Assembly (NCBI RefSeq): GCF_041295575.1
Contig: NZ_CP160452.1
Span: 124,001-188,000 of the forward strand
DNA: 64,000 bases
Source: Sporosarcina pasteurii
GTDB taxonomy: Bacteria; Bacillota; Bacilli; Bacillales_A; Planococcaceae
Reading direction: 5' to 3'
A program made the translations under genes and the position numbers. Every line of letters begins with the position of its first letter. The stretch's first letter is position 1. This document shows positions 45,872 through 54,238 of the stretch, piece by piece. Below the pieces are notes generated by a model. It was given only the letters and a program-made list of their open reading frames with translations, did no database searches and was not told the origin of the DNA.

Positions 45872-46152
45872 ATGTATTCCTCCTCGTTTATGTAAAGGGC
45901 TATAAAGGTAACTAAGAAGTATTCCTCCAATCGTATTTGTTTTCTATATTAACACTTATTCTTCAGAAAGAAACGAAAATTTTTCATTATATAGGCTATA
46001 GCATAGATTAGGCGCCAGTCACCGAAACAAACATGTTAATTGAAACAATCAAGAATGTTTAAACTTTCACGATTGCTTGAGTGACTGTGGTCGACCCTTA
46101 TTGAATTTTCCTTATACATAATTAATTTGCTATAGATCAAAAAGTTTTTGTC
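45872..46152. other. Divergent intergenic region with orphan palindrome
   Basis: The region between serA and the SigI operon holds no gene. It contains a 28-base near-palindrome (46047-46074) which is about 24/28 identical to the zwf terminator palindrome, and an isolated GTCGACCC (46089-46096). No T-box motif is present before serA. Confidence 0.5.
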
Positions 46153-46182
46153 GACCCCCACAAAAAGCGATGACTGTTCGAA
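46153..46182 (+). promoter_or_regulatory. SigI-type promoter
   Basis: GACCCCCA (46153-46160) and CGAA (46179-46182) are 18 bases apart, matching the -35 ACCCCC and -10 CGAA pattern known for SigI promoters. An A/T-rich stretch lies upstream. It is 50 bases before the first gene of the sigI operon, as expected for autoregulation. Confidence 0.65.
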
Positions 46183-46233
46183 TAACTGGTATACCCAAAT
46201 TTCAGGGTAAAAAAATAATGAGGTGAATGGATT

Positions 46234-46926
46234 ATGTATAAGAAATGGAAGCAAACTGGAGCAGCATTACTAATTGCAGGACTTACAATAACTGGGACTA
46301 GTTATGCATTGGCGGACGAAAAAGAGCCGATTAGTCTTAGTCAATTACTAGAAGAAGAAGCGACACCAGCGGATGAGTCAACGGAAGTGGCAGAGGATAC
46401 GGTAGTGGAAAACGATGACGTGGAAGTAGATGAAGAGAGTACTGATTCTGATGAGCAAAGTTCTGAAGAGGCGAAAGAGGATGAAGAGGGCACTCAACAG
46501 AATGTAGATTCAGAAGAAAACAACTTACCGGAAATTCCAGAAGGTTATACAGCTGGTAATCTAGCTGCACTTGAAAAAGCTTACAATCAAGTACCAAATC
46601 CAACAGCGAAAGCAGCTATTCAAAAAAACATGGAGCGTTCAATTGAAAAGTGGGAAAGCAAGCAGGCAGTTAATGAAACGTCTGAAGAGCCTGTGGAGAA
46701 TCCAGTTGAACAAGAAACTGCTGAACTAGTTGAAGAAAAGCAGCCGGCTAAAGAGGAAGTTACAAAACAACCTGCTGCACAAGCAAAAAAAGCACCGCAA
46801 GCTCAGTTAAATGCACAGCATAGAGAAGAAAGACAGGAATTAAAAGAGGCTCAAAAAGCAGAGCGTGAAGCACTAAAAGAAGAAAGAAAACAACAAAAGC
46901 AAAACAAAGAGGACAATAAAAACTAA
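46234..46926 (+). CDS. Secreted acidic protein of the sigI operon
   Basis: A 230-residue exported protein. The signal peptide (about 1-27) ends at SYALADE. Residues about 28-97 are low-complexity, rich in Glu, Asp, Ser and Thr. A short folded-looking segment, NLAALEKAYNQVPNPTAKAAIQKNM (with NMERSIEKW), lies around 108-140 and resembles DUF5667-like segments. The C-terminal 80 residues are Gln/Lys/Glu-rich and likely coiled. The ATG has GAGGTGA upstream. It precedes sigI by 75 bases, and the SigI-type promoter lies before it. Function unknown, and a cell-envelope-linked role is inferred. Confidence 0.7.
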   Translation: MYKKWKQTGAALLIAGLTITGTSYALADEKEPISLSQLLEEEATPADESTEVAEDTVVENDDVEVDEESTDSDEQSSEEAKEDEEGTQQNVDSEENNLPEIPEGYTAGNLAALEKAYNQVPNPTAKAAIQKNMERSIEKWESKQAVNETSEEPVENPVEQETAELVEEKQPAKEEVTKQPAAQAKKAPQAQLNAQHREERQELKEAQKAEREALKEERKQQKQNKEDNKN

Positions 46927-47001
46927 TCAACTGCTTTTCATTTTCCGGTGCATCTATTAAAATCAATTGCATTCGGTTTAAATGGAAACGGAGGAGTACT
47001 T

Positions 47002-47751
47002 ATGCTTTTATCTATTGTACAAGGATTATTCAATATAAAGTCGAATACGGCATTAGATGAGCTTGTATTAAAGGCAAAGAATGGCGATGAGAAAGTAATG
47101 AACGACCTTCTCATCGCGTACACTCCGTTTATGAAAAAAACGGCTTCATTCGTTTGCAAAAGATTCATTGATGAGCATGACGATGAGTTTAGTGTAGCGA
47201 TGAGTGGTTTTTATGAGGCGATATTAAATTATAATTTAAAAGAGAATTCATCATTAACAACTTTTTCTCATCTGATTATAAAAAGAAGACTGATTGATTA
47301 TATCCGAAAAGAATCAGCAAGAAATGATGCGGCGCATTTAGTAAAAGATGACGATGAAGATAAAGAGTTAGAGCATTACCTATTTAATCAAGTATCGATT
47401 ACGTCTTATTCTAAAGAGCAGCAAGCATTGAAACGGCGCGAGGAAATAATGGAATACAATCAGCTCCTCAAAAAATTTAACATGACATTCCAAGATCTTG
47501 TGAAGTCCTCTCCGAAACATGCCGATTCAAGAAAGACAGCTTTTCAAATTGCACAAATTATAGCGACAACACCCGGGTTTTATACATATCTAATGGAACA
47601 GAAAAGATTGCCGATGAAAGATTTAGAAGAACTTGTCGAAGTTTCTAGAAAGACGATTGAACGACAAAGGAAATATATCATCGCTGTCACATTACTTATA
47701 AACAGCAATTTCGTTTATATAAAGGAATATCTAAAAGGGGAATTCATATGA
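47002..47751 (+). CDS. sigI: RNA polymerase sigma factor SigI
   Basis: A 249-residue sigma factor of the SigI family. The ATG at 47002 has GGAGGAG. The open frame from 46948 lacks a site. A region-2-like part (LVLKAKNGDEKVMNDLLIAY, with FSVAMSGFYEAILNYN and TFSHLIIKRRLIDYIRKES) is followed by a C-terminal DNA-binding part typical of SigI, ending LEELVEVSRKTIERQRKYI. In B. subtilis SigI controls heat and wall stress responses. It overlaps rsgI by four bases, so the sigma and anti-sigma factors are coupled. Confidence 0.92.
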   Translation: MLLSIVQGLFNIKSNTALDELVLKAKNGDEKVMNDLLIAYTPFMKKTASFVCKRFIDEHDDEFSVAMSGFYEAILNYNLKENSSLTTFSHLIIKRRLIDYIRKESARNDAAHLVKDDDEDKELEHYLFNQVSITSYSKEQQALKRREEIMEYNQLLKKFNMTFQDLVKSSPKHADSRKTAFQIAQIIATTPGFYTYLMEQKRLPMKDLEELVEVSRKTIERQRKYIIAVTLLINSNFVYIKEYLKGEFI

Positions 47752-48758
47752 TGCGAACTTATAAAGGCGTTGTTTGCGAAAAGAAAAAAAAATATATGAT
47801 ATTTCTCACGAGTGAGGGAGAGTTCCTAAGAGGGATCCCGATTGGTAAAACACCGGATATCGGTGACGAAACTAACTTCCAACTTGTTCCTTTTAGAGAG
47901 AAAGCAAAATTCCGATTTATTGGAGCAGTTGTTGCTGCAGCTATGCTTCTTTTATTTATTAGTGCAACTTTGTTTATCAAAAACAATCATGTGATGGCAT
48001 ATGTCCAGCTTGAAACTGATACAGCAGTAGAGCTGGAGGTCAATCGGAATGGAAAAGTAATTGCTGTGCGAGATTTGAAGAAAACAACTGAATCTAACTA
48101 TTACTTAACGAAGTGGAAAGGCCATAAACTTGAAGCTGTTTTGGATTCTATAGTAAAGGAAACGATAACCGGAGACAGCAACAAACAAGTAATGATAACA
48201 ACAGTATTTTCAGATTCAAAAAATGCGGCTAAGGTTCAAGAGATAGTCAGAGATGCTGTACACAATGTACGGGGCGAATATAAAGAGTTTGATTGGCGTA
48301 TTTCTAAAAGCACGGAAAAAGAAAGAAAAACCGCGAATGAACATAAAATCTCTATCCATGAACTTAAGAAGATGAATGAAGAAGCGCCGACGAAAGAAAA
48401 AAATCTGCCTTCAAATATAGATGATTCCCAGAAAGTGGTTCCGGCAGTGCCTACGAATGAAATAGAGAATGAGGCACAATTTAATAAACACTCCGGTCCA
48501 TCTGCTCATCCTGCCCAGAAAAACAAAGAAAAATCGGACCAGCGAGAAAATCGAGGAGAACAGAAGCGGAACGAACAGCTTGAAAATCGAGAGCTGAAAC
48601 CTAAACCTGCACCTGTTAGAGAATCTCAGCAGGATTCAAACGCATCGAATAATAACCCTGGGAAGGTTAATGAAAATCCTTCTTCTAAACAGAAGGAAAA
48701 AAATCCGGATTCTCAAAAAATGAACGACTCACCAAGCGAAAACAATAAAGGAAAATAA
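47748..48758 (+). CDS. rsgI: Anti-sigma-I factor RsgI
   Basis: A 336-residue single-pass membrane protein. The N-terminal cytosolic domain (1-50, GVVCEKKKKYMIFLTSEGEF and GDETNF) binds SigI in characterised systems. A transmembrane helix is at 57-77. The outer part has the conserved RsgI region (AYVQLETDTAVELEVNRNGKV, 84-190). A Lys/Glu/Gln/Asn-rich disordered tail runs from about 200 to the end, with no carbohydrate-binding module, unlike some RsgI of cellulolytic bacteria. The signal sensed cannot be told. The gene is followed by two terminators. Confidence 0.9.
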   Translation: MMRTYKGVVCEKKKKYMIFLTSEGEFLRGIPIGKTPDIGDETNFQLVPFREKAKFRFIGAVVAAAMLLLFISATLFIKNNHVMAYVQLETDTAVELEVNRNGKVIAVRDLKKTTESNYYLTKWKGHKLEAVLDSIVKETITGDSNKQVMITTVFSDSKNAAKVQEIVRDAVHNVRGEYKEFDWRISKSTEKERKTANEHKISIHELKKMNEEAPTKEKNLPSNIDDSQKVVPAVPTNEIENEAQFNKHSGPSAHPAQKNKEKSDQRENRGEQKRNEQLENRELKPKPAPVRESQQDSNASNNNPGKVNENPSSKQKEKNPDSQKMNDSPSENNKGK

Positions 48759-48783
48759 CTAATTGATGAAGGGTTATTTCTCA

Positions 48784-48862
48784 AAAAGCCGATTTCAAAA
48801 GGATTGGCTTTTTTGTGTTCGCCAAAAATGGCGTCTAGCTTTGGGTGCAAGACGCTTTTTTA
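48784..48862 (+). terminator. Tandem terminators after rsgI
   Basis: Hairpin 1 (AAAAAGCCGAT... GGCTTTTTT, 48784-48814) and hairpin 2 (GCGTC 48831-48835 with GACGC 48851-48855, then TTTTTT) follow one another. Both precede the csoR promoter. Confidence 0.7.
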
Positions 48863-48874
48863 TCATTCATTTGA

Positions 48875-48921
48875 TTGACTAATCTTCAAATAATAATGTA
48901 TAATAGGGGTATAGGGTATAC
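48875..48921 (+). promoter_or_regulatory. csoR promoter with CsoR-type operator
   Basis: TTGACT (48875-48880) and TATAAT (48899-48904) are 18 bases apart. The -10 is merged with GTATAATAGGGG and TATAGGGTATAC (48898-48921), a GC-centred palindrome like known CsoR sites. Copper-relieved autorepression is likely. Confidence 0.6.
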
Positions 48922-48937
48922 GACGGGAGTGAGGGAA

Positions 48938-49216
48938 ATGTCGAAAACGACAGTCCAACCAAATAAACAACAGCTTTTAAATCGTTTAAAACGTATTGAA
49001 GGCCAGGTTCGCGGCGTGCATCAAATGATTGAAAATGACAGGTATTGCGTAGACGTTTTGCATCAAATTAGTGCGATTCAATCGGCGATGAATAAAGTTT
49101 CTTTAGCGCTACTAGAAGACCATACAAATCATTGCGTGATTAAAGCGATTAAAGATGAAAACGGCGAAGAAGCGATCAAAGAGCTGATGAGTGTCATGAA
49201 AACAATGACGAAGTAA
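48938..49216 (+). CDS. csoR: Copper-sensing repressor CsoR
   Basis: A 92-residue all-helical repressor. The start at 48938 follows GGGAGTGAGGG. The Cu(I) ligands of CsoR are present as C37, H62 and C66 (RYCVDV and DHTNHCVI), a C-H-C set, not the C-C set of persulfide sensor CstR. N-terminal LLNRLKRIEGQVRG is diagnostic. It precedes copZ by 71 bases and copA, making the usual csoR-copZ-copA copper efflux operon. Confidence 0.95.
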   Translation: MSKTTVQPNKQQLLNRLKRIEGQVRGVHQMIENDRYCVDVLHQISAIQSAMNKVSLALLEDHTNHCVIKAIKDENGEEAIKELMSVMKTMTK

Positions 49217-49287
49217 TAACCAAGTTATTTAGGTACCTGGTGAGGGTATGTTATATTGAATACAAACTTTAATGGGAGGCGTTTTAA

Positions 49288-49494
49288 ATGAAAGAAGTAT
49301 TAAAAGTTGAAGGTATGTCATGTAATCATTGTGTGAATGCAATTGAAACGAATGTCGGTGAATTAAACGGCGTCAATAATGTAAAAGTTAGTTTAGAGGA
49401 AAATAATGTAACAATTGATTTTGACAAAGCGAAAACAACACTCGACAAGATTAAAGAAACGATTGAAGACCAAGGTTTCGATGTACAGGCTTAA
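49288..49494 (+). CDS. copZ: Copper chaperone CopZ
   Basis: A 68-residue HMA-domain metallochaperone with the Cu(I) site GMSCNHC (C12 and C15). It hands copper to the CopA ATPase. The ribosome site is GGGAGG. It is followed by a strong hairpin at 49549 before copA. Confidence 0.95.
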   Translation: MKEVLKVEGMSCNHCVNAIETNVGELNGVNNVKVSLEENNVTIDFDKAKTTLDKIKETIEDQGFDVQA

Positions 49495-49548
49495 TTGTGC
49501 AGTGCGATAAAAATTTCCACTTAAACTACGGAGTGGGGGTATAAGCGG

Positions 49549-49588
49549 AAACAAAGATTGTACCATGTAGGTATAATCTTTGTTTTTC
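49549..49588 (+). terminator. Terminator-like hairpin between copZ and copA
   Basis: AAACAAAGATTGTACC (49549-49564) pairs with GGTATAATCTTTGTTT (49570-49585) with one mismatch, and is followed by TTTTTC. It would end or attenuate the csoR-copZ message ahead of copA. Confidence 0.75.
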
Positions 49589-49594
49589 AAAACT

Positions 49595-49619
49595 ATATAC
49601 CCCTACTACGTATAGGGGG
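49595..49619 (+). promoter_or_regulatory. CsoR-type operator before copA
   Basis: TATACCCCTA and TATAGGGGG arms, with a short CTACG centre, form a CsoR-like site directly ahead of the copA start. The second arm overlaps the GGGGGAGG ribosome site. Confidence 0.6.
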
Positions 49620-49626
49620 AGGACCA

Positions 49627-52038
49627 ATGACAATATCGGAAAAAACTCTACAAATTCAAGGGATGACTTGTTCTTCTTGTGCGAGTCGGATTGAGAGAAC
49701 AATAGCTAAGATGGATGGCGTTGAACAGGCAAATGTTAATTTCGCGCTAGAAAGATCAACCATTAAATATGATCCAGAAAAAGTGACCGTCCATGATTTT
49801 GAAGAGAAGATTGAAAAACTCGGATTTCATGTCGTTCAAGAGCATGTCAATTTTGATGTGTCTGGAATGACTTGTTCGGCTTGTGCAAACAGGATTGAGA
49901 AACGAATAAATAGAATCGATGGCGTCTCTAATGCAACGCTTAACTTTGCTCTGGAAAAGCTATCGGTCGATTATAATAGTAGTCAAGTGAGTCCGCAAGA
50001 TATGATGACAGCAATTGAGAAGATGGGTTTTGAATTATTACCTGAAAAAGATGCTGAAGACAAAATCGATCACAAAGAAACGGAAATCAAGAAGCAAAAA
50101 CATAAATTTATCATTTCGGCAATTTTAACGTTTCCATTGTTTTGGACGATGGTTGCCCATTTTGAATTTCTGTCGTTCATTTATATGCCTGAAATTTTAA
50201 TGAATCCATGGTTACAGTTAATCCTTGCAACGCCGGTTCAATTTATCATTGGCGCGCAGTTTTATAGAGGGGCTGTTAATTCCCTTAGAAATAAAAGTGC
50301 CAATATGGATGTCCTGGTGGCCCTCGGAACAAGTGCGGCATATTTCTACAGTTTGTATTTAGCGATTGAGTGGGTGAATGGCGGAAAGGTAGGTCATCCC
50401 GAACTTTATTTTGAAGCATCGGCAGTGATTATTACACTTATTGTTCTTGGAAAACTATTTGAAGTTCGCGCGAAAGGAAAAACGAGTCAGGCGATTCAAA
50501 AGCTCCTTGGATTACAAGCAAAAACGGCAAGGGTCGTTAGGGGCGGTATTGAAACAGAGATTCCTATCGAGGAAGTAATTGCCGGCGATGTAATTCTCGT
50601 TAGGCCTGGGGAAAAGATCCCAGTAGACGGGGAAATCATTGAAGGGAATTCAGCGGTTGATGAATCCATGCTAACTGGTGAAAGTATTCCCATGGATAAA
50701 GCTGTCGGCGATACGGTGATTGGGGCAACAATTAATAAAAATGGCTCCCTTCAAATTAAAGCAACAAAAGTTGGGAAAGATACGGCGCTTGCTCAAATTG
50801 TAAAAGTAGTGGAAGAGGCGCAAGGTTCTAAAGCCGATATTCAGCGATTAGCGGATAGAATATCGGGTATTTTCGTACCTGTCGTTGTAGGCATTGCGAT
50901 TGTTACGTTTCTCATTTGGTATTTCGCCGTAACTCCAGGCGATTTTCGTTCTGCTTTAATTCCGACAATTTCTATTTTAGTTATCGCTTGTCCGTGTGCA
51001 CTCGGTTTAGCCACTCCGACATCGATTATGGCTGGATCTGGAAGGGCGGCTGAAATTGGCGTGCTTTTTAAAGGCGGCGAACATTTAGAGCATACACAAG
51101 CGATTGATACAGTCGTGTTGGATAAAACGGGTACGGTGACAAAGGGAGAACCGGCACTAACTGACGTGATGATTGCTGATGGATTTGTGGAGGAAGACGT
51201 TCTGCAACTGGTTGCAACGGCTGAAAACCAATCTGAACACCCACTTGCACAAGCGATCGTTAGAGGCGTTCGAGAAAAAGGCGTCGATTTAGGAAATGTC
51301 GAAAGTTTTGAAGCATTGCCTGGTTATGGAATCCAAGCAGTTGTGAATGAAAAAACGATTCTCGTTGGGACAAGAAAACTAATGAGAGAGCATCAGATTG
51401 ACCTACTAGATTATGAAGTGTCGATGGAAAATCTTGAGAATGAAGGTAAAACAGCGATGCTCGTCGCGATTGAAAGTAAAATTGCAGGTGTTATTGCGGT
51501 TGCTGATACGGTGAAGGAAACGTCTAAAGAAGCAATTGCAAGGATGCATGAGCTTGGATTGGATGTCATTATGTTAACGGGTGACAATACAAGAACAGCT
51601 GATGCGATTGCAAAAGAAGTAGGCATTTCACATGTCATTGCTGAAGTATTACCAGAGCAAAAAAGTGATGAAATTCAAAAGCTACAAGCTACTAGTAAAA
51701 ATGTTGCCATGGTTGGAGACGGTATTAACGACGCACCAGCACTAGCAACGGCTAATATCGGAATGGCTGTAGGAACAGGTACAGATATTGCGATTGAAGC
51801 TGCAGATATTACGCTAATGCGTGGGGATTTAAATAGTGTAGCGGATGCGATCATGATGAGTAGAAAAACGATGCGTAATATTAAGCAAAACTTGTTTTTT
51901 GCTTTTTTCTATAACACTGTTGGAATTCCAATTGCCGCGATTGGTTTATTAGCACCTTGGGTAGCTGGTGCGGCGATGGCTTTCAGTTCGGTATCCGTCG
52001 TATTGAACGCGCTTCGCTTGCAAAAAGTGAAGTTATAA
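49627..52038 (+). CDS. copA: Copper-exporting P1B ATPase CopA
   Basis: An 803-residue Cu+ efflux pump. I use the ATG at 49627, preceded by GGGGGAGG. The frame open to 49558 runs through the operator and hairpin. Two N-terminal HMA domains have GMTCSSC (C15, C18) and GMTCSAC (C83, C86). The membrane copper site is CPC (455-457), and the phosphorylation site is DKTGT (499-503), with later [10 protein letters not shown]. It exports Cu(I) from the cytosol. It is the final gene of the copper cluster. Confidence 0.96.
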   Translation: MTISEKTLQIQGMTCSSCASRIERTIAKMDGVEQANVNFALERSTIKYDPEKVTVHDFEEKIEKLGFHVVQEHVNFDVSGMTCSACANRIEKRINRIDGVSNATLNFALEKLSVDYNSSQVSPQDMMTAIEKMGFELLPEKDAEDKIDHKETEIKKQKHKFIISAILTFPLFWTMVAHFEFLSFIYMPEILMNPWLQLILATPVQFIIGAQFYRGAVNSLRNKSANMDVLVALGTSAAYFYSLYLAIEWVNGGKVGHPELYFEASAVIITLIVLGKLFEVRAKGKTSQAIQKLLGLQAKTARVVRGGIETEIPIEEVIAGDVILVRPGEKIPVDGEIIEGNSAVDESMLTGESIPMDKAVGDTVIGATINKNGSLQIKATKVGKDTALAQIVKVVEEAQGSKADIQRLADRISGIFVPVVVGIAIVTFLIWYFAVTPGDFRSALIPTISILVIACPCALGLATPTSIMAGSGRAAEIGVLFKGGEHLEHTQAIDTVVLDKTGTVTKGEPALTDVMIADGFVEEDVLQLVATAENQSEHPLAQAIVRGVREKGVDLGNVESFEALPGYGIQAVVNEKTILVGTRKLMREHQIDLLDYEVSMENLENEGKTAMLVAIESKIAGVIAVADTVKETSKEAIARMHELGLDVIMLTGDNTRTADAIAKEVGISHVIAEVLPEQKSDEIQKLQATSKNVAMVGDGINDAPALATANIGMAVGTGTDIAIEAADITLMRGDLNSVADAIMMSRKTMRNIKQNLFFAFFYNTVGIPIAAIGLLAPWVAGAAMAFSSVSVVLNALRLQKVKL

Positions 52039-52040
52039 AT

Positions 52041-52084
52041 AAAAAGGCATTTCTCTCTCCGGTTGGAAGAAGAAATGCCTTTTT
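52041..52084. terminator. Bidirectional terminator between copA and the GNAT gene
   Basis: AAAAAGGCATTTCT (52041-52054) pairs with AGAAATGCCTTTT (52071-52083). The flanks are A- and T-rich on either side, and the genes converge. Confidence 0.88.
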
Positions 52085-52093
52085 GAATTAAAT

Positions 52094-52693
52094 TTAGGAC
52101 ACGGGTTGTTCAATTCGTCGATTCATTAACTGTTCCATGTGCATTTTAACAATGGGCCATTCCGGACGAATTACACTAAAAATCACAGTGTTTCTTGGTG
52201 TACCGTCTTTTCGAATCATGTGATCACGGAAGATACCTTCCTGGGTAGCTCCGATACGAGCAATTGCATTTCTTGAACGAACGTTTCGTTCATCAGCTTG
52301 AATTTGAACGCGATTTAGATGAAGTACTTCAAAGCAATATTGCATTAGTAAATACTTACAATTCGTGTTTATAGGGCTTCGCCAATAGGAAGGTGAAAGC
52401 CATGAATAGCCAAGTTCAATCCGCATATGCGTATGATCTAGGTTCTTCAATTTTGTTCCGCCGATAATACGGTTTGTTTTATTATCAATAATAACAAAAG
52501 AATGTTCTTTGCCTAACGATTGATTGAGTAGTGATTCCTTAACAAAGTTTGCTGCATCTTCGCGGCTTTGTATTGTTATTGCTAAATGTGTCCAAATCTC
52601 ATTATAATTACCGGCTTCAAAAATCGCATCTATATCTGTAAGCTCCATCGTTCTTAAAGTAACAATGTCGTTTACTAACACAATATTTTCCAT
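52094..52693 (-). CDS. GNAT acetyltransferase, RimJ/RimL type
   Basis: A 199-residue GNAT-fold acetyltransferase. RimJ/RimL-like features are the LRTMELTDIDAIFEAGN start, IELGYSWLSPSYWRSPINT in the middle, and NRVQIQADERNVRSRNAIAR, the acetyl-CoA-binding region, followed by IGATQEGIFRDHMIRKDG. Relatives acetylate N-terminal amino groups of ribosomal proteins or small amines. The target is unknown. The ATG at 52693 is chosen over the GTG three bases before it. It is transcribed alone. Confidence 0.88.
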   Translation of the reverse strand: MENIVLVNDIVTLRTMELTDIDAIFEAGNYNEIWTHLAITIQSREDAANFVKESLLNQSLGKEHSFVIIDNKTNRIIGGTKLKNLDHTHMRIELGYSWLSPSYWRSPINTNCKYLLMQYCFEVLHLNRVQIQADERNVRSRNAIARIGATQEGIFRDHMIRKDGTPRNTVIFSVIRPEWPIVKMHMEQLMNRRIEQPVS

Positions 52694-52696
52694 CAC

Positions 52697-53024
52697 AGAA
52701 CCCCTTTTAAGGTATATTTTTTTACAATTTTCTCTATGTCAAATTGCTTTTTTTATCAATTGTAATGCAATTATAAGGGGAAACAGGATAAAAGGGAAGT
52801 GACATTTTATTGAAATGGTACAAATTTTTTCGCCAAAAATGACACGGTTTTTTGGCGATAAGAATATGATTGGACATTAATCATTTCGGGCTTAAAAGCT
52901 TTATTTTTCTAGTGATTACATTGCAAATCTTAAAAAAACAAATCCACTTTTATAGTGAGAGGTATCAATCATCGGCGCTGTATGAGTAAAATGTTTGTGG
53001 GGGATAAATGAAAATCCATAACAC
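52697..53024. other. Gene-poor AT-rich stretch
   Basis: About 330 bases between the GNAT gene and a GC-rich repeat. I see no gene. A promoter for the GNAT gene should lie at its left edge, but I could not identify one firmly. Confidence 0.4.
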
Positions 53025-53152
53025 AATTAATCTCCGTTCCAATCGGACGCTTTCCGCGGGCACGGCCTCAGCCGCTTCCCTCGCTTCGCTCAGTCCAGGG
53101 TCTTCGGCTCGCGCTGTTCCCGCAGGAGTCGCCGATTTCCACTCCGATTAAT
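53025..53152. repeat. GC-rich imperfect inverted repeat element, copy 1
   Basis: A GC-rich block in an AT-rich background. It has GGACGCTTTCCGCGGGCACG at one side and CCCGCAGGAGTCGCC at the other, and its ends (TTAATCTCCGTTCC and GATTAAT) form imperfect complementary arms. Such repeats are scattered in Bacillaceae and Planococcaceae intergenic regions (family knowledge). Copy 2 lies at 53689 in opposite orientation. It has no coding potential. Confidence 0.7.
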
Positions 53153-53189
53153 TGGTGTGCACATGGAATAATTAGATTTGAAGGCATGA

Positions 53190-53640
53190 AAAAAGGAGCT
53201 CTCTTCTTGTATAGTAGAGTTTGCAGACAAACGCTACAGGAGAGGACCCACATGATTAAAGTGATTACAAGCTCACCAATATTTAAACAGGTTTGTTTAG
53301 AATACTTCAACGAACTTAGTCAGACACGTTCACCCAGCTCTTCGCAAAGCTAGAAGTAATAGTCGAGACCGTAGTAAAGCACACTTTCAATTGATGGACA
53401 AACGACAATGGACTCGTTATTCGGTTCAATCCAAGTGAGTCGAATTTAATACTAAGATAGGGAAATAGAGAAAATACGTAAATTTATTAGATCAACACTT
53501 ACAATTTGAAGTTGCAAAAGGATTAAGTCCGTTAGTACAAGAAATCTTTCTTTCTTACATTAGACAACTGGAAAGCCTGTTTATCGAGCTTTAAAAGGAT
53601 TACAGTGATTTTGAGATAACAAAGTTATTAATAAAGAAAG
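53190..53640 (+). pseudogene. Degraded ORF between repeats, possible mobile element relic
   Basis: After a GGAGAGGA site, an ATG at 53251 opens a 33-residue frame beginning MIKVITSSPIFKQVCLEYF and closing at a TAG. Further open pieces in shifting frames continue to about 53600. The pattern suggests a frameshifted gene, perhaps a transposase, lying between two inverted GC-rich repeats. I could not identify the family. Confidence 0.3.
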
Positions 53641-53688
53641 TTATGTAAGTTATTTGCGTTTATAAAAACTTATGTATAAGAAATCTCT

Positions 53689-53821
53689 GTTGATTGGAGT
53701 GCAGAGCGGCGACTCCGGTGGGATTAGCGTGACAGGTGAGACCCCACAGGAGCGCGGTTTTCGCGACGAGGAGGCTCACCGCACGCCCCACGGAACGCGT
53801 CCGCTCGGAACGGAAATCAAC
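53689..53821. repeat. GC-rich imperfect inverted repeat element, copy 2
   Basis: The block from GTTGATTGGAGTGCAG to GGAACGGAAATCAAC has complementary ends and a GC-rich core (GGCGACTCC and CGCGTCCGC). It is the same family as copy 1, in the other orientation. An open frame crossing it (53672-53944) is a by-product. Confidence 0.7.
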
Positions 53822-53974
53822 ATAGTTTTATTTGGTGTTTTTATAAATGGAATACTTAACTATCCGAGAAGAGAAAACCTTTGCAATGGTACCCATAAAA
53901 AATTGACTCAATCATCAGCGCTCATTCAGTTGTCTAAGTTCTAAATATTTGCTATGCTATTGTAGATATAAAAT

Positions 53975-54205
53975 CCGTGACGTGGCCAAGTAAATAAAAA
54001 TGTGAGACAGAAATGGTAACAACTGCTGAGAGTTATCGCACCGCTTTTTATTGAAACCTACCGCTGAGATGTTATGTAAACATAACCGAGTCGTTTTCGT
54101 TATCAAACGTTTCAAGAGGGCTTACGTGAAGTAAGCTAAATGAAGGTGGTACCACGTCAATCGCGCAAAGACGTCCTTATTAGAGGGCAGCTTTGTGTTT
54201 TTTTA
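53975..54205 (+). ncRNA. T-box leader of proS
   Basis: The leader has the T-box sequence AAGGTGGTACCACG (54143-54156) followed by a terminator (CAAAG 54166-54170 with CTTTG 54191-54195, then a T-run). Upstream stem-loop material runs from about 53975. This element binds uncharged tRNA to choose antitermination, so proS should rise when charged tRNA-Pro falls. CCU or CCG in GAAACCTACCGCTG (54050-54063) could be the specifier but is not certain. Confidence 0.88.
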
Positions 54206-54238
54206 TTTTCGTCAAACAATACTTAAGGAGGAACAAGA

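Noticed and set aside
46089..46120. Second SigI promoter at GTCGACCC
   Set aside because: No CGAA at the proper spacing.
45872..46233. T-box or serine riboswitch before serA
   Set aside because: No AGGGTGGTACC-type motif or terminator-linked leader is present.
46337..46603. 88-residue frame opposite the acidic secreted gene
   Set aside because: Low-complexity mirror of the Glu/Asp-rich gene; codon structure follows the plus-strand gene.
53672..53944. 90-residue open frame on the plus strand
   Set aside because: It runs through a GC-rich repeat element and has no credible ribosome site or family resemblance.
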